From contig JAPCJP010000007.1 in NCBI GenBank assembly GCA_027886885.1, forward strand, positions 1 through 64,000: a stretch of 64,000 nucleotides of DNA, written 5' to 3'. Made by a program: the position numbers and the translations under genes. The notes beneath the pieces were generated by a model that saw only the letters and a program-made list of their open reading frames with translations, was not told the DNA's origin and did no database searches. This DNA comes from Nitrososphaerota archaeon. Lineage in GTDB: Archaea > Thermoproteota > Nitrososphaeria > Nitrososphaerales > Gagatemarchaeaceae. The number at the start of each line of letters is the position of its first letter. Positions within the stretch are counted from its first letter, which is position 1. Shown here piece by piece: positions 8,010 through 16,123 of the stretch.

Positions 8010-8601
8010 CCCACGGGGAAGCCGCGAACTCGGCCATGCTCCGGTAGATCGCGTCGGCGGGCGGGCTGTCCTGCCTCTTCCGGATCATCACGAAGCGGAC
8101 CCCGGCTGCACGCGCCGCGTTTAGGTCGTTTATCCTGTCTCCGACGAAGAAGGCCTCGGCCACGTTCGCCTCCAGGCTCTCGAGGGCAGTCCTCAGCTGC
8201 GTCGTCCGGTCCATGGAGTCTTCGCGCGTGAACCTCGAGGCGAAGGACCCCCCGATGCCGAGCGCCTCGAGTATCCTGTCGCAGGCCTCCCTCCCCTGCA
8301 TCGTCACCAGCGAGAGCTTGGCCTTGCGTGAGAGCGCGTCGAGGACGTCCGTCGCGCCCTCCTCGAGCCTCGCTTGAGGGACCGCCTTCGCCTCGTACTC
8401 GTCGATGGTCCTCATCATCGGCCCCAGGAGGAGAGGGTCCTTTGCGACGATGGTCTGGAAGTCGAGGAAGAAGGGGTTGAACGTGAGCGAGGTACCGGTG
8501 AGCCGCTGAAGCTCAGCCCTCACCTTGTCCCACTCGACGGGGAGTGAGATGAGAGTGCCGTCCATGTCGAAGACGACGTATCTGGCGCCCGCACCACCCA
8601 A
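7999..8601 (-). CDS. HAD-superfamily phosphatase
   Basis: Soluble HAD hydrolase of 200 residues. The nucleophile motif is FDMDGTLI (about 10-17); motif II is near LVTMQGRE; the acidic motif is FVGDRINDLNAARAAG near the C-terminus, with a helical cap insert between motif I and motif II as in phosphoglycolate-phosphatase-like members. It is the last gene of a packed minus operon (thymidylate-kinase-like, deacetylase, ATP-grasp, HAD), 4 bp after the ATP-grasp gene, and starts with TTG 8601. The substrate is unknown; the context suggests a phosphorylated sugar or carrier intermediate. Confidence 0.88.
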   Translation of the reverse strand: MGGAGARYVVFDMDGTLISLPVEWDKVRAELQRLTGTSLTFNPFFLDFQTIVAKDPLLLGPMMRTIDEYEAKAVPQARLEEGATDVLDALSRKAKLSLVTMQGREACDRILEALGIGGSFASRFTREDSMDRTTQLRTALESLEANVAEAFFVGDRINDLNAARAAGVRFVMIRKRQDSPPADAIYRSMAEFAASPWVKG

Positions 8602-8605
8602 AGGG

Positions 8606-9691
8606 CTACAGCACCTTCTGCTTTGACCCGTCGTCCTCTCTCCAGAGGTAGGCGCCCACGTCCATGTCCCTGAGGAGGTAGTATCCGTCTGGGAGTAGGT
8701 CGGTCTTCGGGGGCGCGTCGCGCAAGTCCTCGCCCATCCCGAGCCTGACGTAGAGGTCCGCCAAGTTCGCGTACTCGGGCATGCCGAGGTGCTTCACCGC
8801 GATGTATCCCCAGAGCGGCATCGTCGAGTGGAACTTGCCGGAGTCGACCTCCGTGATGCAGGGAGTCCCGTCAGCAGACTCCTTGACGTCCACCGAGTAG
8901 GCGCCGTTTGGGTTCGGGTCGATGGCCCTCACGCCTCGCTGCCCGACCTCGTTGAGGCGCGGGTCGTGGATCGTCCGCGAGACGGATGGCGTCCCCGTGA
9001 TCCCGGACGGCGAGATGTGCCTGAAGGGGTATTCCAGCCTCTCGCGGGAATAGGACGTGACCAGCTTTCCGTCCTTCCATATGCTGTCCCAGGCGACGTT
9101 CCTCCCGGGGAGGTACTCCTGGATGATGAACTCGTCGTAGCCGACCCCGCCCCTCTTTACCCAGAGCTCGATCCAGAGCCTCGCCTCCTCTGGGTCTGCA
9201 CACAGGAGGCTCAGCCTCCCGCCCGCCCCGTGCCTCGCCCTCGCCCACAGCGGCTTGCCCAGCTTGGAGAAGGCTGCGCGGATGTCCGCTTTGCCCGCGA
9301 TGGGCACTGTCTTCGCGACGGGGATGCCGTCCGCCTTAAGCCTCTTCTCTGAGAGGAGCTTGTCCTGCCCGACGCGCATCACCGACGCGGGGGGGAGGAA
9401 AACCCTGCAGGGGACCTTCTCCCTTTTCGCGGAGACGACATAGGCCTCGCTCGAGGGCTGCGGGTGGAGGAAGTCCACCCTCTCCTTCCTAGCTATCTCG
9501 GCGACGCGCGTTATGAACGTCCTGTCGCTGTGCCTCGGCGTCAGATACCTCGCGTCGACGTCCGGGTAGAGGATGTGGTACTTGTTGTAGTCCGTCCCGG
9601 CTATGTAGTATTCCTTCGAGGACGCGCGGAGCGCGCGGACGAAGTTGACGCCGGCGAGCCCGCCCGCGCCGGTGACGAGGACCCTTGTCAA
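8606..9691 (-). CDS. ATP-grasp domain protein (carbamoyl-phosphate-synthase-like fold)
   Basis: Predicted ATP-dependent ligase of 361 residues joining a carboxylate to an amine or other nucleophile; the substrate is unknown. The N-terminus VLVTGAGGLAG is the Rossmann-like pre-ATP-grasp domain. The ATP-binding half includes GKPLWARARHGAGG, FIIQEYLPGRN and a C-terminal ITEVDSGKF segment where metal ligands normally sit. It lies between the polysaccharide deacetylase (6 bp gap) and the HAD phosphatase (4 bp gap), so the three are very likely co-translated. Starts at TTG 9691. A second, divergent ATP-grasp protein occurs at 27814. Confidence 0.85.
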   Translation of the reverse strand: MTRVLVTGAGGLAGVNFVRALRASSKEYYIAGTDYNKYHILYPDVDARYLTPRHSDRTFITRVAEIARKERVDFLHPQPSSEAYVVSAKREKVPCRVFLPPASVMRVGQDKLLSEKRLKADGIPVAKTVPIAGKADIRAAFSKLGKPLWARARHGAGGRLSLLCADPEEARLWIELWVKRGGVGYDEFIIQEYLPGRNVAWDSIWKDGKLVTSYSRERLEYPFRHISPSGITGTPSVSRTIHDPRLNEVGQRGVRAIDPNPNGAYSVDVKESADGTPCITEVDSGKFHSTMPLWGYIAVKHLGMPEYANLADLYVRLGMGEDLRDAPPKTDLLPDGYYLLRDMDVGAYLWREDDGSKQKVL

Positions 9692-9697
9692 CTTCCT

Positions 9698-10942
9698 TCA
9701 GCGCGCTCCAGGGACCTGCAGCTTGAAAGACCTACCCGACGGCGATACCAGGACTTCGCCTCTCCTCCTGATCACCGCGCCAGACGTCACCCGCGGCTCG
9801 GTCCCATCCCTCGTCTTTAGTACGAGCGTCAGCCCCTTCGGCGGGCTCCCTCCAAAGGTGACCACCCCGCCGCCCTCCGCCGGCCTCAGCGGGACCCCCC
9901 GGGCCCGCCACCACCGAGCCACTTGCTCGCCGCTGCCCACGAAGAGGCCCTTGCGCCGGGCGAGGCCTCTCAGCACCTTCCAGTAGAGCCTCCCTCCTTT
10001 CATCCTCACGGCCTCCTGGTGCCAGAGGAGGGTGAAGAGTCCTTCGACCTCCTCCACCATTCGCATGGACTCCTTCACGTCCCGCATCCCCTCCTCCTCG
10101 GTCCTCTTGAGGTATCCCCAGAGCGTCGTGTCCATCAGGGAGAGCGGGAGCTCGAGTAGGTTGAGTGGCCTCCATTCTTCGTCCGGGGGGTGGAAGGGCG
10201 CGGCGAGCCCGAGCTTGAACCCGAGCCTGTCGTTGGTCCCGACCGTGGTGTCGTAGTCGAACCCGGCATCCTCCATGACTCGCCAGGACTTTCCAAAGTC
10301 GAACCTGAGGTAGTGCTCCCTCAGGCCGCGGGGGCGGACGCCTATCCCCTCGGAGAGGCGCTTGACGGCCTTCGCCATCTCCTCCTCGGAGTCGTGGGTC
10401 CCAAAGTCGCCGTGGAGCCCGACCTCCCACCCCTTCGCGCGGAGCCTTTGCGCCGATGCCCTCACCTTCTCGAGGGGATATTCCTTGGACATCAGGTAGA
10501 AGCTGGAGCGGAAGCCCTCCGCCGCCTCCCGCTCGCGGATGAGGTCGATGTTGTCGTAGAGCGATATAAGCCCCCTCTGGGCCTTTGAAAAGTCCGAGGG
10601 GCTGAACCGGTCCTTCACCTTGAGGATGTGTTCAGGGGGGCGCTCGATGTTGTCGACGTCGTGGGTGAGGCAGACCGCCATGGGCGCCGCGCCGGGCCAC
10701 CTCGCCTTGCGCACGAAGAACCCCTTCTCATCGACTGCCGAGCGCTCCAGCTCCTTGAGGAACCTCGTCACTCTCGCCTCGAGAGACGGGGTGGTCGAGT
10801 CCCCCGGGGGAGAGCCCCGCATGACAGACGAGAGCTCGTCGACCAGGTCCCCGGGGACGTCCCCTGGGCGGAGGGAGCCGGAGGCCAGACCGAGGCTGTC
10901 CTGCAGAAAGCCCGCCGCGTACGCGGCCGCCGGGCCCGTCAA
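9698..10942 (-). CDS. Polysaccharide deacetylase-like protein (NodB fold)
   Basis: Predicted carbohydrate esterase-4-type enzyme of 414 residues. The N-terminal ~85 residues are unassigned; then comes CLTHDVDN, the Asp-Asp motif of the family, followed by VGLHGDFGTHDS with candidate metal histidines, and further on RPRGLREHYLRFD and LLWHQEA. No signal peptide is seen, so it may act on a cytoplasmic, lipid-linked or nucleotide-bound sugar. A C-terminal ~90-residue part after ARRKGLFVGSG looks like a separate beta-rich module. It overlaps the upstream thymidylate-kinase-like gene by 4 bp and is followed after 6 bp by the ATP-grasp gene. Confidence 0.85.
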   Translation of the reverse strand: MTGPAAAYAAGFLQDSLGLASGSLRPGDVPGDLVDELSSVMRGSPPGDSTTPSLEARVTRFLKELERSAVDEKGFFVRKARWPGAAPMAVCLTHDVDNIERPPEHILKVKDRFSPSDFSKAQRGLISLYDNIDLIREREAAEGFRSSFYLMSKEYPLEKVRASAQRLRAKGWEVGLHGDFGTHDSEEEMAKAVKRLSEGIGVRPRGLREHYLRFDFGKSWRVMEDAGFDYDTTVGTNDRLGFKLGLAAPFHPPDEEWRPLNLLELPLSLMDTTLWGYLKRTEEEGMRDVKESMRMVEEVEGLFTLLWHQEAVRMKGGRLYWKVLRGLARRKGLFVGSGEQVARWWRARGVPLRPAEGGGVVTFGGSPPKGLTLVLKTRDGTEPRVTSGAVIRRRGEVLVSPSGRSFKLQVPGAR

Positions 10943-11904
10943 CCCGCTCTCGCTCCGCCCGTGCGGGGGAAAAGGCGTCCCAGGTGCGACTCTATCTCCT
11001 CTTGGACTTGCGCGAATGGGGCGGTCGCGTCGATGACCGGGTAGCCTCCCCTCTTGGCGATCCTGAGGTACTCCTGCCTCTCGGATTCAAGGATCTCCTT
11101 TGGGTAGTGGATGTGGGAGACGCGCTCGTCTATGACCTGCAGGGACTTTTCCACGGGGACATTGAGCACCAGCGCGGACGTGGGCCTGGGGGAGAGATAT
11201 AGGCCGGATATCGCCTTCACAGGGTACCCCAGCGCCTTGTACTTGATGTAGGTACTCCAGATGAACCTGTCGTAGATGATGACCCTCCCCTCTAGCCTGC
11301 ATCCAATGGAGCTGGAGATCTGGAGGACGAGGTTGTCCAGCAACGACGCCACGGGCCTGAGAGGATTGCCGCCCCGCTTGAACCTGAAACTATTGCCGTC
11401 CCCTGCCTTGCTCCCTCCCGCGGAAGAGATGGCCGCGATCCGCTCGACGAAGAGGTACCTGTGGAACGGCATCACGGTGCACATGTAGCCCCTCCCCTCG
11501 AGCCACCTCGCGACGAAAATCGAGTGCGAGGACTTGCCGCTCCCGTCGATCCCAAGGAGGGCTATCGTGCCCCCCTTCTTCCCCGCCCTGAGTGAGCTCA
11601 GCGCCCTTCTTTGGTACTCGTCGTTGAGGTAGAGGGCGCCGATCAGGAGGAGGACCCCCGCCGAGGGGAGGAGGAATGTCCGCGTCAGCGTCACGAAGTA
11701 GCCGCCCAAAGACGCCAGGAAGACTCGGAAGCCATTTGGGACGTCGTTGAGGGGGTCGAGGCGATTCACCACGCTCCTCGCGACGCCGTACGCGCCGAAC
11801 GCCGCTCCGAAGAAGACCGGGAAGAGCAGGCCAGCCACCGGGATTCGAAGCGACAGCAAGAGCGTCGCCGCAAAGAAGACCACAGAGACGAGTTTCATCT
11901 TCAA
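10939..11904 (-). CDS. Membrane-tethered thymidylate-kinase-like P-loop kinase
   Basis: The 321-residue product has two parts. Residues 1-95 are hydrophobic with about three predicted membrane segments (near 5-25, 26-42 and 60-95). The rest is a thymidylate-kinase-like P-loop domain: Walker A GIDGSGKSS (about 118-126) and YDRFIWSTYIKYKA resembling the DR(Y/F)xxSxxAY motif. True thymidylate kinases are soluble and about 200 residues long, so this is more likely a kinase acting on a membrane or lipid-linked substrate. First gene of the operon with deacetylase, ATP-grasp and HAD phosphatase. Substrate not known. Confidence 0.82.
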   Translation of the reverse strand: MKMKLVSVVFFAATLLLSLRIPVAGLLFPVFFGAAFGAYGVARSVVNRLDPLNDVPNGFRVFLASLGGYFVTLTRTFLLPSAGVLLLIGALYLNDEYQRRALSSLRAGKKGGTIALLGIDGSGKSSHSIFVARWLEGRGYMCTVMPFHRYLFVERIAAISSAGGSKAGDGNSFRFKRGGNPLRPVASLLDNLVLQISSSIGCRLEGRVIIYDRFIWSTYIKYKALGYPVKAISGLYLSPRPTSALVLNVPVEKSLQVIDERVSHIHYPKEILESERQEYLRIAKRGGYPVIDATAPFAQVQEEIESHLGRLFPRTGGARAG

Positions 11905-12058
11905 GTGGATCGCGCTCTCCTTGCCGGCTCCCCGCCATGCCCCTAATTATCTCGCTCGCGGGCCGACAATCCGCGCCTCTTTGCGACGACGCCTGCCCCC
12001 TTGTCTCCCGCGCCAAGGCAAGACTGAAAGACTCGGGTGAGCAAGCCCCGAAGACTCG

Positions 12059-13561
12059 GTGAAAAGCTCGGGCTCATCAATCTCGCTTCGGAGGACGGGG
12101 CTGGTCGTCTTCGGCGCCAGGATAGCGAGCATCTTCACGGGGCTCGTCTTCTTGGTCATGATGACGCGCTCCCTCTCCGCCCAGCAATTCGGGCTTTACG
12201 AGGTCATCACCGACCTCGTAACGTTCTCCGCATACCCCGCCGGCCTCGTCGCGTTCTGGGCGACGAGGGACATCGCGCGCGGGAAGATGTTCGGGAAGAC
12301 CGCGCTGTCGCTCAACATAGCCCTGAGCGCCCTAGGCGTGGTGATCTACCTCGCCCTGTCTTACTTCAGCGCGTCGAGGATACCTTCGGCGAGTCTGGTG
12401 AACCTGCTCTTCGCCGTCCTCCTCGTGCCCGTCTCCTACCTGAGTCAGGCCGCGAACGCGGTGGTCGCAGGCCACAAGCCTGTCGTGCTGGGGTATGCCG
12501 TCATCTTCTCCGAGGTCTCGAAGCTCATCGTCGCGTACCCCCTCCTCATCGTCTTCAAGGTCGGAATCGACGGGGTGATAGTCGCGGTCCTCGTCGCCAA
12601 CCTCGCCCAGGCGGTTGCCTCCGCCGTTCTGGCGGGCGACGCGACCTCCAGCCCCGTCAGCTTCGAGCAGGGGAAGAAGTGGCTGACCCACTCGTGGCTC
12701 CCCATGCTCACCACCCTCCCGTACATGCTCGGGGTGGCGGACACCTTCGTCGCGTCGCTCGCGGACGGGAACACCGTCCTCGTGGGGCACTACCAGGCGG
12801 CATTCTCCGTGGCGGCTTTGGCGGGCTACTCGCTCTACCTCGCCTCCGCGATGTACCCGCTCCTGCTCAAGGGCGGGACCGACGAGGTCACCACGATGAC
12901 CCTCGACCTCGCGCTCGCGTTCGGCATCCCGATGGCGGTCGGGGCCGCCGTCCTCGCGAGGCCGATACTGCACCTCCTGAACTCTTCCCTCTACCTCGAC
13001 GCGAGCACGGCCCTGGGAATCCTCGCTATGGCGGCGCTCGCCAACACCGTCACCTCCTTCTTTGACCAGGTACTCCTCGGCAAGGACAGGGTCGACGTCG
13101 ACGAGTCCGCGAAGTTCAGCGACTACCTCCGGAGCAGCATCGTCTTCGTCGCGAAGGTGAACCTGGGGCTCGTGGTGGTGTACCTCGCCTCCGTCTACCT
13201 CTCGGTCGCGGCGGGGCTCGCCTACGGCCTCTCCACGGCGAGCACGATCGAGCTCTGGGCGGTCGCCCAGCTGGGGATATTCGTGATGGGCATCCTCATC
13301 AAGGCCAGGCGCATCCGCAAGGTCGGCAAGCTGGTCGTCCCGCCTTCGATCGGCTACTACGTGGTGGGGGCGGGCCTGATGGCCGTGGCGATCTACCTGC
13401 TCGAGCCCGTCATCATCTACGGCAGGGGGACGTTCTTCCTAGCGCTCGAGCTGGTGCTTGTGGGCGGCGTCGGCCTCGTCGTCTACGGCGCGTTCGTGCT
13501 CGCCTTCGACAAAGCGCTCAGGGACTTTGCCCGCAGGGCGCTGAAGGAGGCGTTCGCGTGA
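12059..13561 (+). CDS. Polysaccharide flippase (Wzx/MATE-like, MVF superfamily)
   Basis: Polytopic membrane protein of 500 residues with about 12-14 hydrophobic helices, starting GLVVFGARIASIFTGLVFLV, the usual opening of archaeal Wzx-like oligosaccharide flippases. It would move a lipid-linked oligosaccharide across the membrane. Start is GTG 12059. It is divergent from the kinase/deacetylase operon across 154 bp and convergent with the glycosyltransferase at 13580, 18 bp away. One of three such flippases in the window (others at 23820 and 59190), suggesting more than one glycan is exported. Confidence 0.88.
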   Translation: MKSSGSSISLRRTGLVVFGARIASIFTGLVFLVMMTRSLSAQQFGLYEVITDLVTFSAYPAGLVAFWATRDIARGKMFGKTALSLNIALSALGVVIYLALSYFSASRIPSASLVNLLFAVLLVPVSYLSQAANAVVAGHKPVVLGYAVIFSEVSKLIVAYPLLIVFKVGIDGVIVAVLVANLAQAVASAVLAGDATSSPVSFEQGKKWLTHSWLPMLTTLPYMLGVADTFVASLADGNTVLVGHYQAAFSVAALAGYSLYLASAMYPLLLKGGTDEVTTMTLDLALAFGIPMAVGAAVLARPILHLLNSSLYLDASTALGILAMAALANTVTSFFDQVLLGKDRVDVDESAKFSDYLRSSIVFVAKVNLGLVVVYLASVYLSVAAGLAYGLSTASTIELWAVAQLGIFVMGILIKARRIRKVGKLVVPPSIGYYVVGAGLMAVAIYLLEPVIIYGRGTFFLALELVLVGGVGLVVYGAFVLAFDKALRDFARRALKEAFA

Positions 13562-13579
13562 GAGTCCTGGCCGGGTCCC

Positions 13580-14594
13580 TCAGCCATTGACCAGCCGCCG
13601 TAACGATGCGACCTCCTTCTCGTGCATCGCCGTGAGCTCTTCCTGCTTGCGCGCGGCCCTCGCCGCCCACTCGGCCCTGGTCGGCCCCGAGCAGAGCGTC
13701 CTCACCTTCTCCGCGACGTCGTCCACCGTCGAGTCCGCGTAGAGGAGGGAGTCCCCGAAGAGCTCTTCCACCACAGGCTCCCTCGAGGAGATGACGGGGA
13801 GCGAGCTCGCGGCGAACTCGAAGAGGACGTGCGAGAGGGTGTATGGCTCGTCGGTGATGTTGATCGCAAAGTCCGCGGACGCCTTCAGCGACTCGTAGAC
13901 CTCCCTCTCGAGGAAGCCCGCGTACCTCACATTCGGCGGCAGGCTCATCGCCGCGAACCTCCTCTCCAGCTTCTCCGTAGGGCCGCTTATCACCAGCGAG
14001 ACCCCGTCGCCCCTGTCCATCCCGACCGCCGAGGCCTCGACCTCGAGCCTCTCGAGTGGGTGCCCGCCGTGCGACGAGATGGCGAGCGTCTGCCCCTCCC
14101 CCATGCGCCTTCTCAGGGCCTCGTCCCGCCGGCGGGTGTTCTTGGGGACGTAATCGTGATAGACCAGGACGTCCCTCGCGCCCAGCTTCTCCAGCATCCT
14201 CGCCCACATGCCGTGGGGAGCCGTGTTGGCGTCGGCCGCGCGCGAGACCACGCGCTCTAGGAACCCGATCGCGCGCGAGAGAGGGCTGCGCCCACCCAGT
14301 GTCTTGACGCTCCATATCGAGTGGTGGTCGATGACCAGCCTAGCCCCCGCCACGCGGCAGTAGAGGAGGCAGGTCAGCGGGCAGAATATGGGTGGGTTCT
14401 GAGCGTAGACCACGTCGGGGCGCTTCTGCGCGAGCAGGAAGAGCGTCCGGAAGAAGAGGGCAAGGTAGCGGACGGGGGCAAAGTACCGCGGGCCGTAGAG
14501 GAGGGTGATGCTCGCACGCTCGGCGCCGACGACCTCGGCGAGCTCATCCGCGCGGAATCCGAAAGGGGCCCCAAAGGAGGACGAGTGTTTTCAC
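13580..14594 (-). CDS. Glycosyltransferase, GT4-like, with a frameshift near the N-terminus
   Basis: Cytoplasmic or membrane-associated glycosyltransferase. The clean frame starts at GTG 14413 (277 residues, KRPDVVYAQNPPIF region), which is too short. The same frame is open upstream and encodes GFRADELAEVVGAER and GPRYFAPVRYL, the expected N-terminal half of this family, but lacks a start codon. A GTG at 14594-14592 begins MKTLVLLWGPF in another frame; deleting one T in the TTT run at 14562-14564 joins the two as WGPFGFRADELA. The gene is therefore either truly frameshifted or carries a one-base insertion error. The C-terminal half has SSLPVISSREPVVEELFGDS typical of the sugar-nucleotide site. 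Convergent with the flippase at 12059. Confidence 0.8.
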
Positions 14595-14714
14595 TCACTC
14601 ACCCCCGAGGTGGAGCCTAACAAAGTCCAATTTCTCTCCAACGGTGGCACCGCATCAGTGCTCATTAAAGCATGAAGCTTCGTCGCCGCACGGCCGCTTG
14701 CTCAGCCCTTCCCG

Positions 14715-16088
14715 CTAAGACCTTCGCAGCGCTTCCACGGCGTTCATCCTCGACGCCCTCCACGCCGGGATGAGGCCGCCGAAGGTCCCCACGGCCACCG
14801 CGAGGGCGATCGCGAGGAGTATCAGCTCTGGCGTCACAGCCGGCGTGATAGCGAGGGTGGACGACGAGGAAGAGGCCGCCGACGCTCCTGCTCCGGCGAA
14901 CGAGAACCCGCCCCCGGCTGCTCCCGCGCCGGGCCCGCTCGTCACCCTCGCACCCCCTCCCCCGCCGAACCCAGGCACCCTGAGCGTCCCGCTCAGCGCG
15001 CCGATTACCAGGAAGGACAGCAAGTAGCCAGCTCCCGCCCCGATGAACCCGCCGATGAGGCCCGTCACCACCGCCTCCGCGATGAAGACCGCCATTATCC
15101 CCCCGCTGGTGGAGCCGAGGGCCTTCAGGATTCCGATCTCCCTCGTCCGCTCGATGACGGAGGTGAGCATGGTCGTCATGATGCCGATGAACGCGACGAG
15201 GACTGAGGTGCCCGCGACCGCCTCGAGGAGGGTCGAGGTCCCGGAGGTGACCGACTGGATTGAGGAGAGGAGCGAGCTGACCGAGGTTATCCTGATATTC
15301 GTGCTGTATTGCGCAGTGAGCTCGTTGGTCACCTCCGTCACCGCGCCGGGGCTCCTCGCGACCACCATTATCCCCGTGAAGGTCGAGCTCTTGAGGACCT
15401 GCTCGCCCGAGGCGAGCGGGATGAATATCGTGCTGTCGGGGGTTATCCCGAACCCCTGGCCGAACTCGTCGTAGACCCCTCGGATTACGAACGACTTCTT
15501 CGAGGAAGCGGAGGAGGACGCTGCGGCGAAGTTGCCGAACCCTATCGCGTTTCCGTTGAAGGAGAACGACGCCGACCTCCCGAGCCCCGAGACCGTGATG
15601 ACTTGGTTGACAGAATAGTTGCTGGCCCCCTGCAGGTCGGGATAGGCTATGGAGTACCCCACCGCCGCCCCCACGGTGTCCGACGCGGCCGGGACAGCCC
15701 CCTGGCCCAGGGTCAGGGTGGGAAACGCGGCGGAAAGCTGGGAAAAGTCTATGGCGACCACTGAGGCGCTTATCGTGTAGCTCCCGTCGGTCACCTCGCC
15801 GTTGGCCTGTTGGTAGCCGAGGGCGGCAGACACCCCCGTGAAGTTCTGGATGAGCGAGACGTCTGCCGCGGTCAGTGTGGTGCTCCGCCCGACGGGCGCG
15901 ACGAAGAGGGTCGTGGCGCCTAGGCTCGAGAACTGCGCGGTGCTCGCGTTGCTGTACCCCTGGGTCGCGCTCACGAGGGAGACGATGGTCGCGGGCCCTA
16001 TCACTATCCCGAGTATCGTCAGGACGGCGCGGAGCTTGCGCTCGGTCAGCGCGCGCATCGCGTACCTGAAGAGGCCGAGCGGGCGCAT
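14715..16088 (-). CDS. ABC transporter permease, MacB/FtsX type
   Basis: Membrane subunit of a MacB/LolE-like ABC system, 457 residues. Layout: one N-terminal membrane helix after RALTERKLRAVLTILG (residues ~10-45), a large extracytoplasmic domain (~45-280), then three membrane helices, the last ending in GGLIPAWRASRMNAVEALR, a typical family signature. A Gly/Ser/Ala-rich insert lies between the second and last helix (about 375-415). Such transporters act by mechanotransmission on outside proteins more than by classical import. Its neighbours, the ATPase at 18783 and the surface protein at 16124, form the rest of the unit. Confidence 0.9.
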   Translation of the reverse strand: MRPLGLFRYAMRALTERKLRAVLTILGIVIGPATIVSLVSATQGYSNASTAQFSSLGATTLFVAPVGRSTTLTAADVSLIQNFTGVSAALGYQQANGEVTDGSYTISASVVAIDFSQLSAAFPTLTLGQGAVPAASDTVGAAVGYSIAYPDLQGASNYSVNQVITVSGLGRSASFSFNGNAIGFGNFAAASSSASSKKSFVIRGVYDEFGQGFGITPDSTIFIPLASGEQVLKSSTFTGIMVVARSPGAVTEVTNELTAQYSTNIRITSVSSLLSSIQSVTSGTSTLLEAVAGTSVLVAFIGIMTTMLTSVIERTREIGILKALGSTSGGIMAVFIAEAVVTGLIGGFIGAGAGYLLSFLVIGALSGTLRVPGFGGGGGARVTSGPGAGAAGGGFSFAGAGASAASSSSSTLAITPAVTPELILLAIALAVAVGTFGGLIPAWRASRMNAVEALRRS

Positions 16089-16123
16089 CTACCCTGACAC
16101 GCCCCCGCGCGCCGGGCCGGAGC

